A stretch of 64,000 nt of DNA from Ruegeria halocynthiae (GTDB lineage: Bacteria; Pseudomonadota; Alphaproteobacteria; Rhodobacterales; Rhodobacteraceae). Numbering within the stretch: the first letter of the stretch is position 1; each line of letters opens with the position of its first letter. Positions 17,588 through 26,109 of this stretch are shown one piece after another. The stretch spans positions 47,291-111,290 of the forward strand of contig NZ_FNNP01000010.1 in assembly GCF_900106805.1 (NCBI RefSeq), read 5' to 3'. The translations under genes and the position numbers were made by a program. The notes below the pieces were generated by a model, which was not told the origin of the DNA, ran no database searches, and worked only from the letters and a program-made list of their open reading frames with translations.

Positions 17588-18847
17588 ATGCATTCCATGT
17601 TCAAGCGCACCGCGGCCGCGTTGGCCGCCAGTGTGGCACTTGCTGCGCCGGTTGCAGCCGAGCTGACCGGCGAACTGCGAATCTTCCTCGATACATCCAA
17701 CCCGGCGCCGCGTGCGACGATGGAAGCGATGATCGAGCGGTTCGCGGCCGAACACCCCGGGTTGGAAATTGAAACCACCGTGATCGACCGCGAAGCGTAT
17801 AAAACCCAGATCCGCAACTTCCTGACGGCGGACACGCCGGACGTTGCCACATGGTACGCCGCGAACCGGATGAAACCTTATGTCGAAGCAGGCCTGTTCG
17901 AAGACGTATCGGACCTGTGGGCGGAACCAGAAATTGCGGATAACTTGGCATCCACCAAAGGTGCGATGACCATAGACGGCAAGCAATGGGGCGTGCCCTA
18001 CACTTACTATCAGTGGGGTGTTTATTATCGCAAAGACATCTTTGATGAACTTGGCTTGACCGAACCAACCACCTGGGAAGAAGAGCTGGCCAATTGCCAG
18101 AAGATCGTCGATTCCGGTCGTGCCTGCTATACCATTGGCACCAAGTTCCTGTGGACTGCAGGTGGCTGGTTTGACTACCTGAACATGCGCACAAACGGGT
18201 TCGATTTCCACAACCAGCTCGCCAATGGTGAAATCAGCTGGGAGGACGACCGGGTCAAGCAGACTTTCGCCAACTGGAAACAGCTGATCGACATGGGGGC
18301 GTTCATCGACAACCACCAGACCTATAGCTGGCAAGAAGCGCTGCCCTTCATGGTCAACGGTGAAGCGGCGGCTTATCTGATGGGTAACTTCGCCGTGGCA
18401 CCTCTGCGCGAAGCCGGTCTAAGCGATGACCAGATCGACTTCTACCAGTTCGTTGCCATCAACCCTGATGTCGAATTGGCAGAAGACGCGCCGACAGACA
18501 CGTTCCACATCCCGGCCAATGCCTCGAACAAGGAAGCCGCTCGTGAGTTCCTGCGTTTCGCTGTGTCCGCTGATGAACAGACCGAAATAAACAACGGCGC
18601 AAACCTCGGCCAATTGCCTGTGAACGCACAATCTGCGGTGGATGAGGACAAGTTCCTGCAGCAGGGATTTGAGATGCTGTCGTCCAACAGCCCCGGCGGT
18701 GTTGCCCAGTTCTGGGACCGTGACGCGCCGGCAGAAATGGCCAAGGCTTCAATGGAAGGCTTCCAGGAATTCATGGTCAAGCCGGACAACGCTGACCGCA
18801 TTCTGGCCAAGCTGGAACGTGCGCGCCAGCGCATCTACGACAACTGA
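17588..18847 (+). CDS. Sugar ABC transporter substrate-binding protein (CUT1 family)
   Basis: Periplasmic sugar receptor, 419 aa, SBP family 1. A signal peptide is clear (MHSMFKRTAAALAASVALAAPVAA, cleaved before ELTGEL). The family pattern includes AAEHPGLEIETTVID near residue 65 and the ligand-lobe motif GVYYRKDIFDELGL near 150. The start at 17588 follows GGGAGG, and the reading frame extending back to 17207 is antisense to iclR. First gene of the operon, followed by two permeases, a GH4 and later a GH42 glycosidase. Its ligand is therefore probably an alpha- or beta-galactoside, by inference from context. Confidence 0.92.
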   Translation: MHSMFKRTAAALAASVALAAPVAAELTGELRIFLDTSNPAPRATMEAMIERFAAEHPGLEIETTVIDREAYKTQIRNFLTADTPDVATWYAANRMKPYVEAGLFEDVSDLWAEPEIADNLASTKGAMTIDGKQWGVPYTYYQWGVYYRKDIFDELGLTEPTTWEEELANCQKIVDSGRACYTIGTKFLWTAGGWFDYLNMRTNGFDFHNQLANGEISWEDDRVKQTFANWKQLIDMGAFIDNHQTYSWQEALPFMVNGEAAAYLMGNFAVAPLREAGLSDDQIDFYQFVAINPDVELAEDAPTDTFHIPANASNKEAAREFLRFAVSADEQTEINNGANLGQLPVNAQSAVDEDKFLQQGFEMLSSNSPGGVAQFWDRDAPAEMAKASMEGFQEFMVKPDNADRILAKLERARQRIYDN

Positions 18848-18856
18848 TTTGGCCTG

Positions 18857-18914
18857 GGCCGGGCTGAAGCCCGGCCTACGTCACCCTCAATTGTAGGGCG
18901 GGCATCAACCCGCC
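18857..18914 (+). repeat. Tandem hairpins (REP-like) between SBP and permease
   Basis: Two hairpins follow the SBP stop. The first pairs GGCCGGGC (18857-18864) with GCCCGGCC (18869-18876) around a TGAA loop. The second pairs GGCGGG (18897-18902) with CCCGCC (18909-18914). The paired GC-rich stems resemble REP/BIME elements. They probably stabilise the 3' end of the SBP message or attenuate transcription into the permeases. Confidence 0.6.
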
Positions 18915-18941
18915 TTCACCCCACCAGACCCGAGATGTTCC

Positions 18942-19868
18942 ATGACCGCAGCAGTTGACGCCCCAGAACAAGAAAGCTGGTTCCATAGAAATCAACAGCG
19001 CATCGCGCCGTGGTTGTTCCTGGCCCCGGGTCTGCTCTTTTTCATGGTCTATGTAATCATCCCCGTATTTCAGTCCTTCAACCTATCCCTCTATGAATGG
19101 GACGGCTTAGGTGCTGCGGAATATGTTGGCTTTCGCAACTACGAGAACCTCTATTGGGAATTGTACGACCGGGATGCGTTCTATATTTCCCTCAAAAACA
19201 ACCTCATTTGGCTGATCCTCTATCTGGCAGCTATTCCTGCGGGACTGTTCATCGCGCTATTCCTGAACCAGACGGTTTGGGGCATCCGCCTGTATAAGTC
19301 TTTGTTCTTCTTTCCATTCGTCATCTCTCAGGTTGTCGTTGGCCTTGTCTTTACGTGGTTCTACGATCCAACTTTCGGCCTACTGAACGAATTTCTCGGG
19401 TTCTTTGGCCTCGGCCCGCTGAACGTGCTGGGCGACGAACGATTCGTAACCTATGGCATCATCTTCGCAGGTCTCTGGCCACAAACCGCTTATTGCATGA
19501 TCCTGTATCTGACTGGCTTGAACGCTGTGGACCCCGAACAGATAGAAGCCGGACGTCTGGACGGGGCTAAAAGCTGGCGGATGCTGTGGCACATCATCCT
19601 GCCGCAACTACGCCCTGCAACGTTCATCGCCTTCGTCGTGACCATCATTGGCGCGCTGCGCAGCTTCGACCTCATTTCGATCATGACACAAGGTGGACCG
19701 TTTGGATCATCCCGCGTGCTGGCCTATTACATGTTCGAGGTTGCCTTGTCTGAATACGGTTTCCGCATGGGATACGGAGCAGCCATCGCGGTGATCCTGT
19801 TCCTCATCATGCTCTGCTTCATCGCCTATTTCCTGTGGTCGATGTACCGCGAAGAGAAGGGGCACTAA
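18942..19868 (+). CDS. Sugar ABC transporter permease (MalF/UgpA type)
   Basis: Inner-membrane permease, 308 aa, of the CUT1 sugar importer. A cytoplasmic N-terminus (ESWFHRNQQRIAPW) leads into the first membrane segment (LFLAPGLLFFMVYVIIPVFQSF). The EAA loop reads EAGRLDGAKSWRMLWHIILPQLRP near residues 205-228. Six membrane segments are expected. The start is ATG 18942. It overlaps nothing and is followed 1 nt later by the second permease, so the two are co-translated. Confidence 0.92.
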   Translation: MTAAVDAPEQESWFHRNQQRIAPWLFLAPGLLFFMVYVIIPVFQSFNLSLYEWDGLGAAEYVGFRNYENLYWELYDRDAFYISLKNNLIWLILYLAAIPAGLFIALFLNQTVWGIRLYKSLFFFPFVISQVVVGLVFTWFYDPTFGLLNEFLGFFGLGPLNVLGDERFVTYGIIFAGLWPQTAYCMILYLTGLNAVDPEQIEAGRLDGAKSWRMLWHIILPQLRPATFIAFVVTIIGALRSFDLISIMTQGGPFGSSRVLAYYMFEVALSEYGFRMGYGAAIAVILFLIMLCFIAYFLWSMYREEKGH

Positions 19869-19869
19869 G

Positions 19870-20718
19870 ATGTTTCCCAAACCCATCGAAAAACAACCCC
19901 GCGCGGCGCAGATCACCTATCAGGCGATGCTGCCACTGGCCTTGCTTTTATGGCTTGGTCCCTTGCTAGCGGTAGCACTGTTCTCGGTCAAACCTGCTGC
20001 CGATTTCACCAACGCGAATTACTGGGGAATGCCGTCCAGCTTTGAAGGCGCGTTCAACTATGGGCAAGTTTTCTTCAACTCGGATATGCCGCGCTATCTG
20101 TTGAATTCGTTCCTGATCACCGTCCCGACCGTGATCGGAGCCGTAGCGCTCAGCTGCATGACGGGTTTTGCGCTGGGGATCTACAAGTTCAGATCGAACA
20201 TCTGGATTTTCTTCATGTTCGTCGCGGGCAACTTCGTGCCCTTCCAAATCCTGATGGTCCCTGTGCGTGATCTGACGCTTGAATTGGGCCTCTATAACAC
20301 CAAAACCGGGCTCGTGCTGTTCCACATCGCTTTCCAGACCGGATTCTGTACGCTTTTCATGCGCAACTTTATCCGGGCCCTGCCCTTTGAACTGATCGAA
20401 GCCGCACGGGTCGAGGGCATCAGCGAATGGCGGATTTTCTGGTACGTTGTTCTACCACTGATGAAACCCGCCATTGCCGCACTCAGCGTGTTAATCTTCA
20501 CCTTCATCTGGAACGACTATTTCTGGGCTGTTGTCCTGACCCAGGGCGCAGAAAGCCAGCCTGTTACAGCAGGGATCACCAGTTTCAATGCGCAGTTCAG
20601 GGCCGCCTACCAACTCATGAGTGCGGGTTCGATCGTTGCTGCATTGCCACCGGTAGCCATGTTCTTCCTGATGCAGAAACATTTCATCGCGGGTCTCACC
20701 CTAGGTGCCGTAAAATAA
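19870..20718 (+). CDS. Sugar ABC transporter permease (MalG/UgpE type)
   Basis: Second permease of the sugar importer, 282 aa. The EAA loop is EAARVEGISEWRIFWYVVLPLMKPA near residues 178-202, and the following IFTFIWNDYFWA is characteristic of MalG-type subunits. It lies 1 nt after the preceding permease and 22 bp before the GH4 gene. The ATPase for this complex is encoded on the other strand at 15598-16656. Confidence 0.92.
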   Translation: MFPKPIEKQPRAAQITYQAMLPLALLLWLGPLLAVALFSVKPAADFTNANYWGMPSSFEGAFNYGQVFFNSDMPRYLLNSFLITVPTVIGAVALSCMTGFALGIYKFRSNIWIFFMFVAGNFVPFQILMVPVRDLTLELGLYNTKTGLVLFHIAFQTGFCTLFMRNFIRALPFELIEAARVEGISEWRIFWYVVLPLMKPAIAALSVLIFTFIWNDYFWAVVLTQGAESQPVTAGITSFNAQFRAAYQLMSAGSIVAALPPVAMFFLMQKHFIAGLTLGAVK

Positions 20719-20740
20719 CGTCAAATTAGAGGGTTTCCTC

Positions 20741-22081
20741 ATGACCAAGATCACCTTCATTGGTGCGGGTTCCACGATATTCATGCAAAATATCATGGGT
20801 GACGCCCTGCTGACCCCCGCCCTCGCGGACAGCCATTTTGCTCTGATGGATATCGATCCGATACGCTTGGCCGAGAGCGAGGCCGTGGCCAAAGCCATGA
20901 TCCGCTCGGTGGGTACTGGTGCAACTATCTTGACCCACACCGACCGTCGCGCTGCGCTGGACGGAGCAGATTTTGTGATCACCGCCTTTCAGGTTGGCGG
21001 GTATGAGCCGTGCACCGTAACGGATTTCGACATTCCCAAAAGATACGGCCTGCGCCAGACGATTGCCGATACGCTGGGCGTAGGTGGCATCATGCGCGGC
21101 TTGCGCACTGTGCCAGTCCTGTGGGGTGTCGCGCAGGACATGATGCAGCTGTGCCCCAACGCGACGCTCTTGCAATACGTGAATCCCATGGCGATCAACA
21201 CATGGGCACTGGCCGAGCAGTTTCCAGCGTTGAAACAGGTCGGCCTCTGCCATTCAGTCCAGAACACGATCGAGGAACTGGCCCATGATCTGGACCTGCC
21301 CAAAGACGAAATTCGCTACAAGGTCGCAGGCGTCAACCACGTCGCCTTTTTCCTGCGTCTGGATCATCAGGGCCGCGACCTCTACCCGGCGCTGCGCCGG
21401 GGATATGCGCAAGCTGCACTGCCCAAATCCCCACTGCTGATGCCGCGCTGCCCCAACAAGGTGCGGTACGAAGTGATGGATCATCTAGGTTATTTCTGCA
21501 CCGAAAGCTCTGAACATCTGGCAGAGTATGTTCCATGGTTCATCAAGGACGGCCGGCAGGATCTGATCGAACAGTTCTCAATCCCGCTGGACGAATATCC
21601 AACCCGTTGCTTGGAACAAGTCGCCAACTGGAAAGAACAGGCCAAAACCCTGACCGATGGTCGTGACGTCCACGTCAATCGCAGCCACGAATTCGCCGCC
21701 GACCTGATGAATGCCATCATCACCGATACGCCCTATGTCGCCTATGGCAACCTGCCCAATACCGGTCAAGTCACGCAGCTGCCTTTGGGCGCCGCGGTGG
21801 AAACACCTTGCCTTGTGGACAGCAACGGCGTCCAACCCTCAGTTGTCACAGATATCCCGCCGCAACTGATTGCGCTGATGCGGACCCAGATCAACGTGCA
21901 AGAGCTAACGGTGCGGGCGCTTACAGAACAAAACCTCGAACATATCTACCACGCTGCCATGATGGATCCGCATACTGCTGCCGAGTTAGACCTGAGGCAG
22001 ATCCGCAGCCTTGTCACCGATCTGCTGACCGCCCATGCCGACTGGCTGCCAGACTGGTGCCGCCCGGCCCGCGCCGCTTGA
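20741..22081 (+). CDS. Glycoside hydrolase family 4 (alpha-galactosidase/alpha-glucosidase, MelA/AglA type)
   Basis: A 446-aa cytoplasmic glycosidase that uses NAD and a divalent metal. The N-terminal Rossmann motif is GAGSTIFMQNI (residues 8-18). The metal-binding Cys and His are visible as CHSVQNT (C170) and AGVNHVAFF (H200), with YVNPMAINTW near 146-155. GH4 enzymes hydrolyse alpha- or beta-glycosides by oxidation and elimination, so family alone does not fix the sugar. Since the operon also encodes galactonate-type catabolism and a GH42 beta-galactosidase, an alpha-galactoside (melibiose or raffinose-type) is the favoured substrate. Confidence 0.9.
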   Translation: MTKITFIGAGSTIFMQNIMGDALLTPALADSHFALMDIDPIRLAESEAVAKAMIRSVGTGATILTHTDRRAALDGADFVITAFQVGGYEPCTVTDFDIPKRYGLRQTIADTLGVGGIMRGLRTVPVLWGVAQDMMQLCPNATLLQYVNPMAINTWALAEQFPALKQVGLCHSVQNTIEELAHDLDLPKDEIRYKVAGVNHVAFFLRLDHQGRDLYPALRRGYAQAALPKSPLLMPRCPNKVRYEVMDHLGYFCTESSEHLAEYVPWFIKDGRQDLIEQFSIPLDEYPTRCLEQVANWKEQAKTLTDGRDVHVNRSHEFAADLMNAIITDTPYVAYGNLPNTGQVTQLPLGAAVETPCLVDSNGVQPSVVTDIPPQLIALMRTQINVQELTVRALTEQNLEHIYHAAMMDPHTAAELDLRQIRSLVTDLLTAHADWLPDWCRPARAA

Positions 22082-22132
22082 ACCACCGGAAACCGCCCAA
22101 TTCTAACATCAGCCAGAAGCACAGAGCCAAAA

Positions 22133-23842
22133 ATGACCAAGAAACGCCGCTCACAGCATTGGTACGGAAAACTCGACAAGGATGGGTTCATTCACCGGTC
22201 GTGGATGAAGAACCAGGGCTTTCCGGATCACGCATTCGACGGACGCCCCATAATAGGCATCTGTAACACATGGTCCGAACTGACCCCATGCAACTCGGGC
22301 CTGCGTGATCTGGCCGAAGGGGTCAAACGCGGCGTGTGGGAGGCGGGCGGCTTCCCAGTGGAATTCCCGGTGATGTCGCTGGGCGAAACCCAGATGAAGC
22401 CCACCGCAATGTTGTTCCGCAACCTGCTGGCCATGGATGTCGAGGAATCGATCCGTGCCTACGGTATCGACGGCGTTGTCCTGCTGGGTGGGTGCGATAA
22501 GACCACACCAGGGCAGTTGATGGGTGCAGCCTCGGTCGATTTGCCCTCGATCGTGGTCAGTTCCGGACCGATGCTGAACGGCAAGTATCGCGGGCAGGAT
22601 ATCGGCTCGGGTACTGACGTCTGGAAGTTTTCCGAAGCCGTGCGCGCCGGAGAAATGACACTTCAGGATTTCATGAACGCTGAATCCGGCATGTCACGCA
22701 GCGCGGGTGTTTGTATGACCATGGGTACTGCCAGCACCATGGCCTCACTGGTCGAGGCGATGGGTATGAGCCTGCCCACCAACGCCGCCCTACCTGCCGT
22801 TGACGCCCGCCGCATGGCACTGGCGCATCTGACCGGAAAACGAATTGTTGAGATGGTCGACGAGGATCTCAAGCCCTCGGACATTCTGACCAAGGAGGCG
22901 TTTGAAAACGCTATCCTCGCCAATGCCGCCGTCGGGGGATCAACCAACGCGGTGGTCCATCTGCTGGCGCTGGCAGGTCGTGTTGGCGTCGATTTGACAC
23001 TGAAAGACTTTGAAATCGGGTCGGAAATCCCGCTGTTGGTCAACTGTATGCCCTCAGGCAAATACCTTATGGAGGACTTCTGCTATGCAGGCGGCGTACC
23101 TGTGGTTCTGAATGAACTGAAACCCTTCCTGCGTCCGGCTAAAACCGTTCTGAACAAGGATATCTCGGCGCATTTTGGTGGGGCTGAGTGTTTCAACAAA
23201 GACGTCATTCGTCCCTTCGACGATCCGGTGAAGCCCGCCGCTGGCCTGCGTGTTTTGCGCGGAAATCTTGCGCCCAACGGGGCCATCGTGAAACCTTCGG
23301 CTGCGACAGATGCTTTATTGGAAACTGAGGCCGAAGCTTTCGTTTTTGAAAATATCGAAGATCTGAAGGCCAATATCGACCGGGATGATCTGCCGGTAAC
23401 CCCCGAGACTATTCTGGTCCTCAAAGGCTGTGGCCCTAAGGGATATCCGGGGATGCCTGAAGTTGGGAACATGCCGATCCCGGCCAAGCTGGTCAAAGAA
23501 GGCGTGCGTGACATGATCCGCATCTCGGATGCGCGCATGTCTGGCACCGCATTCGGTACAGTTATCCTGCACGTTAGCCCCGAAGCTCAGGCCGGTGGTA
23601 CGCTGGCCTTGGTCAAAACCGGCGACCGAATACGTGTGTCCGCCAGCAAGGGCGAACTGGACCTGCTTGTCGATGAAAAGGAACTGGACGCCCGCCGCGC
23701 CCTGTGGCAACCGGACGATCCGCATTATACGCGCGGGTATGCGAAACTCTATATCGACCACGTGCTACAAGCCGATCGCGGCGCGGACCTTGATTTCCTT
23801 GTCGGTAAAGACACGCGCCTTGTGACAAGAGAGAGCCATTGA
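22133..23842 (+). CDS. Sugar-acid dehydratase of the IlvD/EDD family (arabinonate/galactonate type)
   Basis: A 569-aa iron-sulfur dehydratase that removes water from a sugar acid to give a 2-keto-3-deoxy acid. Three cluster cysteines fit the pentonate dehydratase pattern: C53 (TPCNSG), C121 (GGCDKTTP) and C194 (AGVCMTMG). Their spacing of 68 and 73 residues equals that reported for the Rhizobium L-arabinonate dehydratase (C59, C127, C200), an enzyme also described as acting on D-galactonate and D-fuconate. With DgoK- and DgoA-type genes downstream, D-galactonate is the likely substrate here, replacing the enolase-type DgoD. Its stop shares one base with the SDR start. Confidence 0.88.
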   Translation: MTKKRRSQHWYGKLDKDGFIHRSWMKNQGFPDHAFDGRPIIGICNTWSELTPCNSGLRDLAEGVKRGVWEAGGFPVEFPVMSLGETQMKPTAMLFRNLLAMDVEESIRAYGIDGVVLLGGCDKTTPGQLMGAASVDLPSIVVSSGPMLNGKYRGQDIGSGTDVWKFSEAVRAGEMTLQDFMNAESGMSRSAGVCMTMGTASTMASLVEAMGMSLPTNAALPAVDARRMALAHLTGKRIVEMVDEDLKPSDILTKEAFENAILANAAVGGSTNAVVHLLALAGRVGVDLTLKDFEIGSEIPLLVNCMPSGKYLMEDFCYAGGVPVVLNELKPFLRPAKTVLNKDISAHFGGAECFNKDVIRPFDDPVKPAAGLRVLRGNLAPNGAIVKPSAATDALLETEAEAFVFENIEDLKANIDRDDLPVTPETILVLKGCGPKGYPGMPEVGNMPIPAKLVKEGVRDMIRISDARMSGTAFGTVILHVSPEAQAGGTLALVKTGDRIRVSASKGELDLLVDEKELDARRALWQPDDPHYTRGYAKLYIDHVLQADRGADLDFLVGKDTRLVTRESH

Positions 23843-24609
23843 TGGATCAACCTGCTACATTTCAAGACCTGCGCGGCGCATCCGTCTACATTACTGGCGG
23901 AGGATCGGGCGTTGGCGCCGCGCTAACCGACGGCTTCATGGGCCAAGGTGCAAATGTCACCTTTATCGGTCGGTCGGACGCGAGTGCCTTCGTCGAAGAA
24001 ATGCGTGACAAGCACGGCCGCGCGCCCGTGTTTTTGAAGGGCGACATGACAGACACCGAATTGTTGCATGCAACCATGGCCAAAGCGGCCGAAGCCCACG
24101 GCCCGCTGAATGTATTGGTCAACAACGCGGCCAATGACAAGCGCCACGCACTTGAAGACACCACTCCCGACTTCTGGGATTGGATGATCGAGGTGAACCT
24201 TAAGGCCTACTATTTCGCCTGTCAGGAAGCTGCGCGCCAGATGAAGGACAATGGTGGCTCGATCATCAATTTCAGCTCGATCAGCTACATGATGGGGAAT
24301 GCTGGCTATCCGATCTACACCAGCTCGAATGCAGCGATCACTGGAATGACACGTTCTTTGGCGCGCGAGCTAGGGCCGCAAAAAATCCGCGTGAACGCGT
24401 TGGCACCCGGCTGGGTTCTGACGCAGAAACAGCTGGATTTGTGGGCCACGCCGGAAGATCTGGCAGCGCATTTGGACCGCCAATGCCTGAAAGAGCATCT
24501 AACCCCCGAAGACATCATCGCACCGACCCTGTTTCTGGCTTCAAGCGCAAGCCGCGCGATGACGGGCCAGTGCATGGTTGTTGACGGCGGCGTTGTGGTA
24601 ACGGGGTGA
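23842..24609 (+). CDS. SDR-family oxidoreductase, probable sugar (galactose) dehydrogenase, with catalytic Lys replaced
   Basis: A 255-aa classical short-chain dehydrogenase/reductase. The cofactor motif is TGGGSGVGAAL (residues 18-28), followed by NNAAND (94-99), a catalytic Ser region NFSSIS (143-148) and Tyr159 in YPIYTSSNAA. The YxxxK signature reads YTSSN, so the catalytic Lys is Asn163 (codon AAT at 24328-24330). The rest is intact. The start is ATG 23842, overlapping the dehydratase stop. By position it should oxidise galactose (or another aldose) to the lactone, but the Asn makes activity uncertain. Confidence 0.82.
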   Translation: MDQPATFQDLRGASVYITGGGSGVGAALTDGFMGQGANVTFIGRSDASAFVEEMRDKHGRAPVFLKGDMTDTELLHATMAKAAEAHGPLNVLVNNAANDKRHALEDTTPDFWDWMIEVNLKAYYFACQEAARQMKDNGGSIINFSSISYMMGNAGYPIYTSSNAAITGMTRSLARELGPQKIRVNALAPGWVLTQKQLDLWATPEDLAAHLDRQCLKEHLTPEDIIAPTLFLASSASRAMTGQCMVVDGGVVVTG

Positions 24610-24613
24610 TGCT

Positions 24614-25507
24614 ATGAATCTCGAGTGGATCGCTGTCGATTGGGGAACATCTCATCTGCGTGCCTGGGCCATGCAGGGGGAAAGCGTGCTGGCTCATGCA
24701 ACATCACTGGATGGCATGTCTCGCACGGCTGACGGGGACTTCCAGGCTGCCTTGCTGGCTCTGATTGAGGGCTGGCTGCCCGGGAAACCCGTAGACGTGA
24801 TCGCCTGCGGAATGGTCGGCGCGCGGCAGGGGTGGGTCGAGGCCCCCTATTCCGCCGTACCGTCGGAACCTATTCCGGTCGTCCCGTTTCGCGTTCCAAA
24901 TACTGATCCGCGCATTCGGGCCTTTGTGGTGCCGGGGCTTAAACAGAACAGCCCCCCCGATGTGATGCGCGGAGAAGAAACGCAGATCGCGGGATTCCTC
25001 AGCGCGCATCAGAATTGGGATGGTGTCATCTGCCTACCTGGCACGCATACCAAATGGGCGCAGATCAGTGCTGGTGAGGTTGTCAGCTTTCGAACCTTCA
25101 TGACCGGCGAGATATTCGATCTGCTGTGGGGGCAATCGGTCCTGCGCCATTCGGTCGACGAAGGATGGGATGATGAAGGATTTGCCGAAGCTGTCGCCGA
25201 TGCCTTGTCGAAACCTGAACAGCTCGCTGCACGGTTATTCGGCCTGCGCGCTGCGGATTTGCTGCACGGTCAGAGCAAGAGCATTGCAACTGCGCGTCTT
25301 TCCGGGCTCCTGATTGGTGCGGAACTTGCAGCATCGCGGCCCTATTGGCTGGGTCAGCAATTGGCAATCATCGGTGCTGAAAGTCTGACCAAAGCCTACG
25401 CGACCGCCCTACAGCAGCAAGGCGCATTAGTCGAAACCGCAGATGCTACCGCCACAACCCTTGCTGGGCTGGCACAGGCCCGCACACTCACGAGGCAAAC
25501 CGCATGA
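24614..25507 (+). CDS. dgoK: 2-dehydro-3-deoxygalactonokinase
   Basis: Phosphorylates 2-keto-3-deoxy-D-galactonate with ATP in the De Ley-Doudoroff galactose pathway. It has 297 aa, the usual DgoK length. The N-terminus EWIAVDWGTSHLRAW is the phosphate-binding motif of this actin-fold family, and CGMVGARQGWVEAPY and LPGTHTKWAQI are DgoK signatures. It starts 4 nt after the SDR gene and overlaps the aldolase start by 4 nt (25504-25507), so the order kinase-aldolase matches the order of reactions. Confidence 0.93.
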   Translation: MNLEWIAVDWGTSHLRAWAMQGESVLAHATSLDGMSRTADGDFQAALLALIEGWLPGKPVDVIACGMVGARQGWVEAPYSAVPSEPIPVVPFRVPNTDPRIRAFVVPGLKQNSPPDVMRGEETQIAGFLSAHQNWDGVICLPGTHTKWAQISAGEVVSFRTFMTGEIFDLLWGQSVLRHSVDEGWDDEGFAEAVADALSKPEQLAARLFGLRAADLLHGQSKSIATARLSGLLIGAELAASRPYWLGQQLAIIGAESLTKAYATALQQQGALVETADATATTLAGLAQARTLTRQTA

Positions 25508-26109
25508 GCCGTCCCATCATCGCCATCCTGCGCGGGCTGACACCTGATGAGGCAGGGCCTGTCGGACAAACCCTGGTGCGAGCAGGCATAGACCGGATCG
25601 AAGTACCGTTAAATTCCCCCGATCCGCTGGAAAGCATCCGCATCATCGCCTCGGATATCGGCGATCAGGCGCTTATCGGAGCAGGCACCGTACTAACCCC
25701 TGATCAGGTCGAGGCCGTCGCAGAGGTGGGTGGTAAACTGATCGTTTCGCCGAATTGCGATGTATCAGTGATTCAATGCACGGTTGCGTTTGGATTGCAA
25801 AGCTGGCCGGGCGTCTTCACCCCGAGCGAGGCCTTCACCGCGCTACAAGCCGGGGCAACGGGGTTGAAATTGTTCCCCGGATCGATGGCTGGCCCCTCAG
25901 GCTTGGCCGCGATGCGGGCCATTCTACCGCCGGGCACTCAGGTCTATGCCGTCGGTGGCGCAGGCCCCGAAAACTTTGATCAGTGGGTCAATGCCAGTGC
26001 CGATGGCTTCGGAATTGGATCAGCGCTTTACAAGCCTGGTATGTCGGTTGATGAAGTATCCAATCGCGCCCAGCAAATTGTCGCTGCCTATGACGAGGCT
26101 GTGAAGTGA
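25504..26109 (+). CDS. dgoA: 2-dehydro-3-deoxy-6-phosphogalactonate aldolase
   Basis: Class I aldolase splitting KDPGal to pyruvate and glyceraldehyde-3-phosphate. It has 201 aa, the usual length for KDPG/KDPGal aldolases. Seen are AILRGLTPDEA at the N-terminus, the catalytic Glu in IEVPLNSP, GAGTVLT, and the Schiff-base Lys in GLKLFPGS. The replacement of RTP by LNSP after the Glu separates DgoA from Eda. Its stop overlaps the GTG start of the lactonase gene by 4 nt (26106-26109). Confidence 0.93.
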   Translation: MSRPIIAILRGLTPDEAGPVGQTLVRAGIDRIEVPLNSPDPLESIRIIASDIGDQALIGAGTVLTPDQVEAVAEVGGKLIVSPNCDVSVIQCTVAFGLQSWPGVFTPSEAFTALQAGATGLKLFPGSMAGPSGLAAMRAILPPGTQVYAVGGAGPENFDQWVNASADGFGIGSALYKPGMSVDEVSNRAQQIVAAYDEAVK

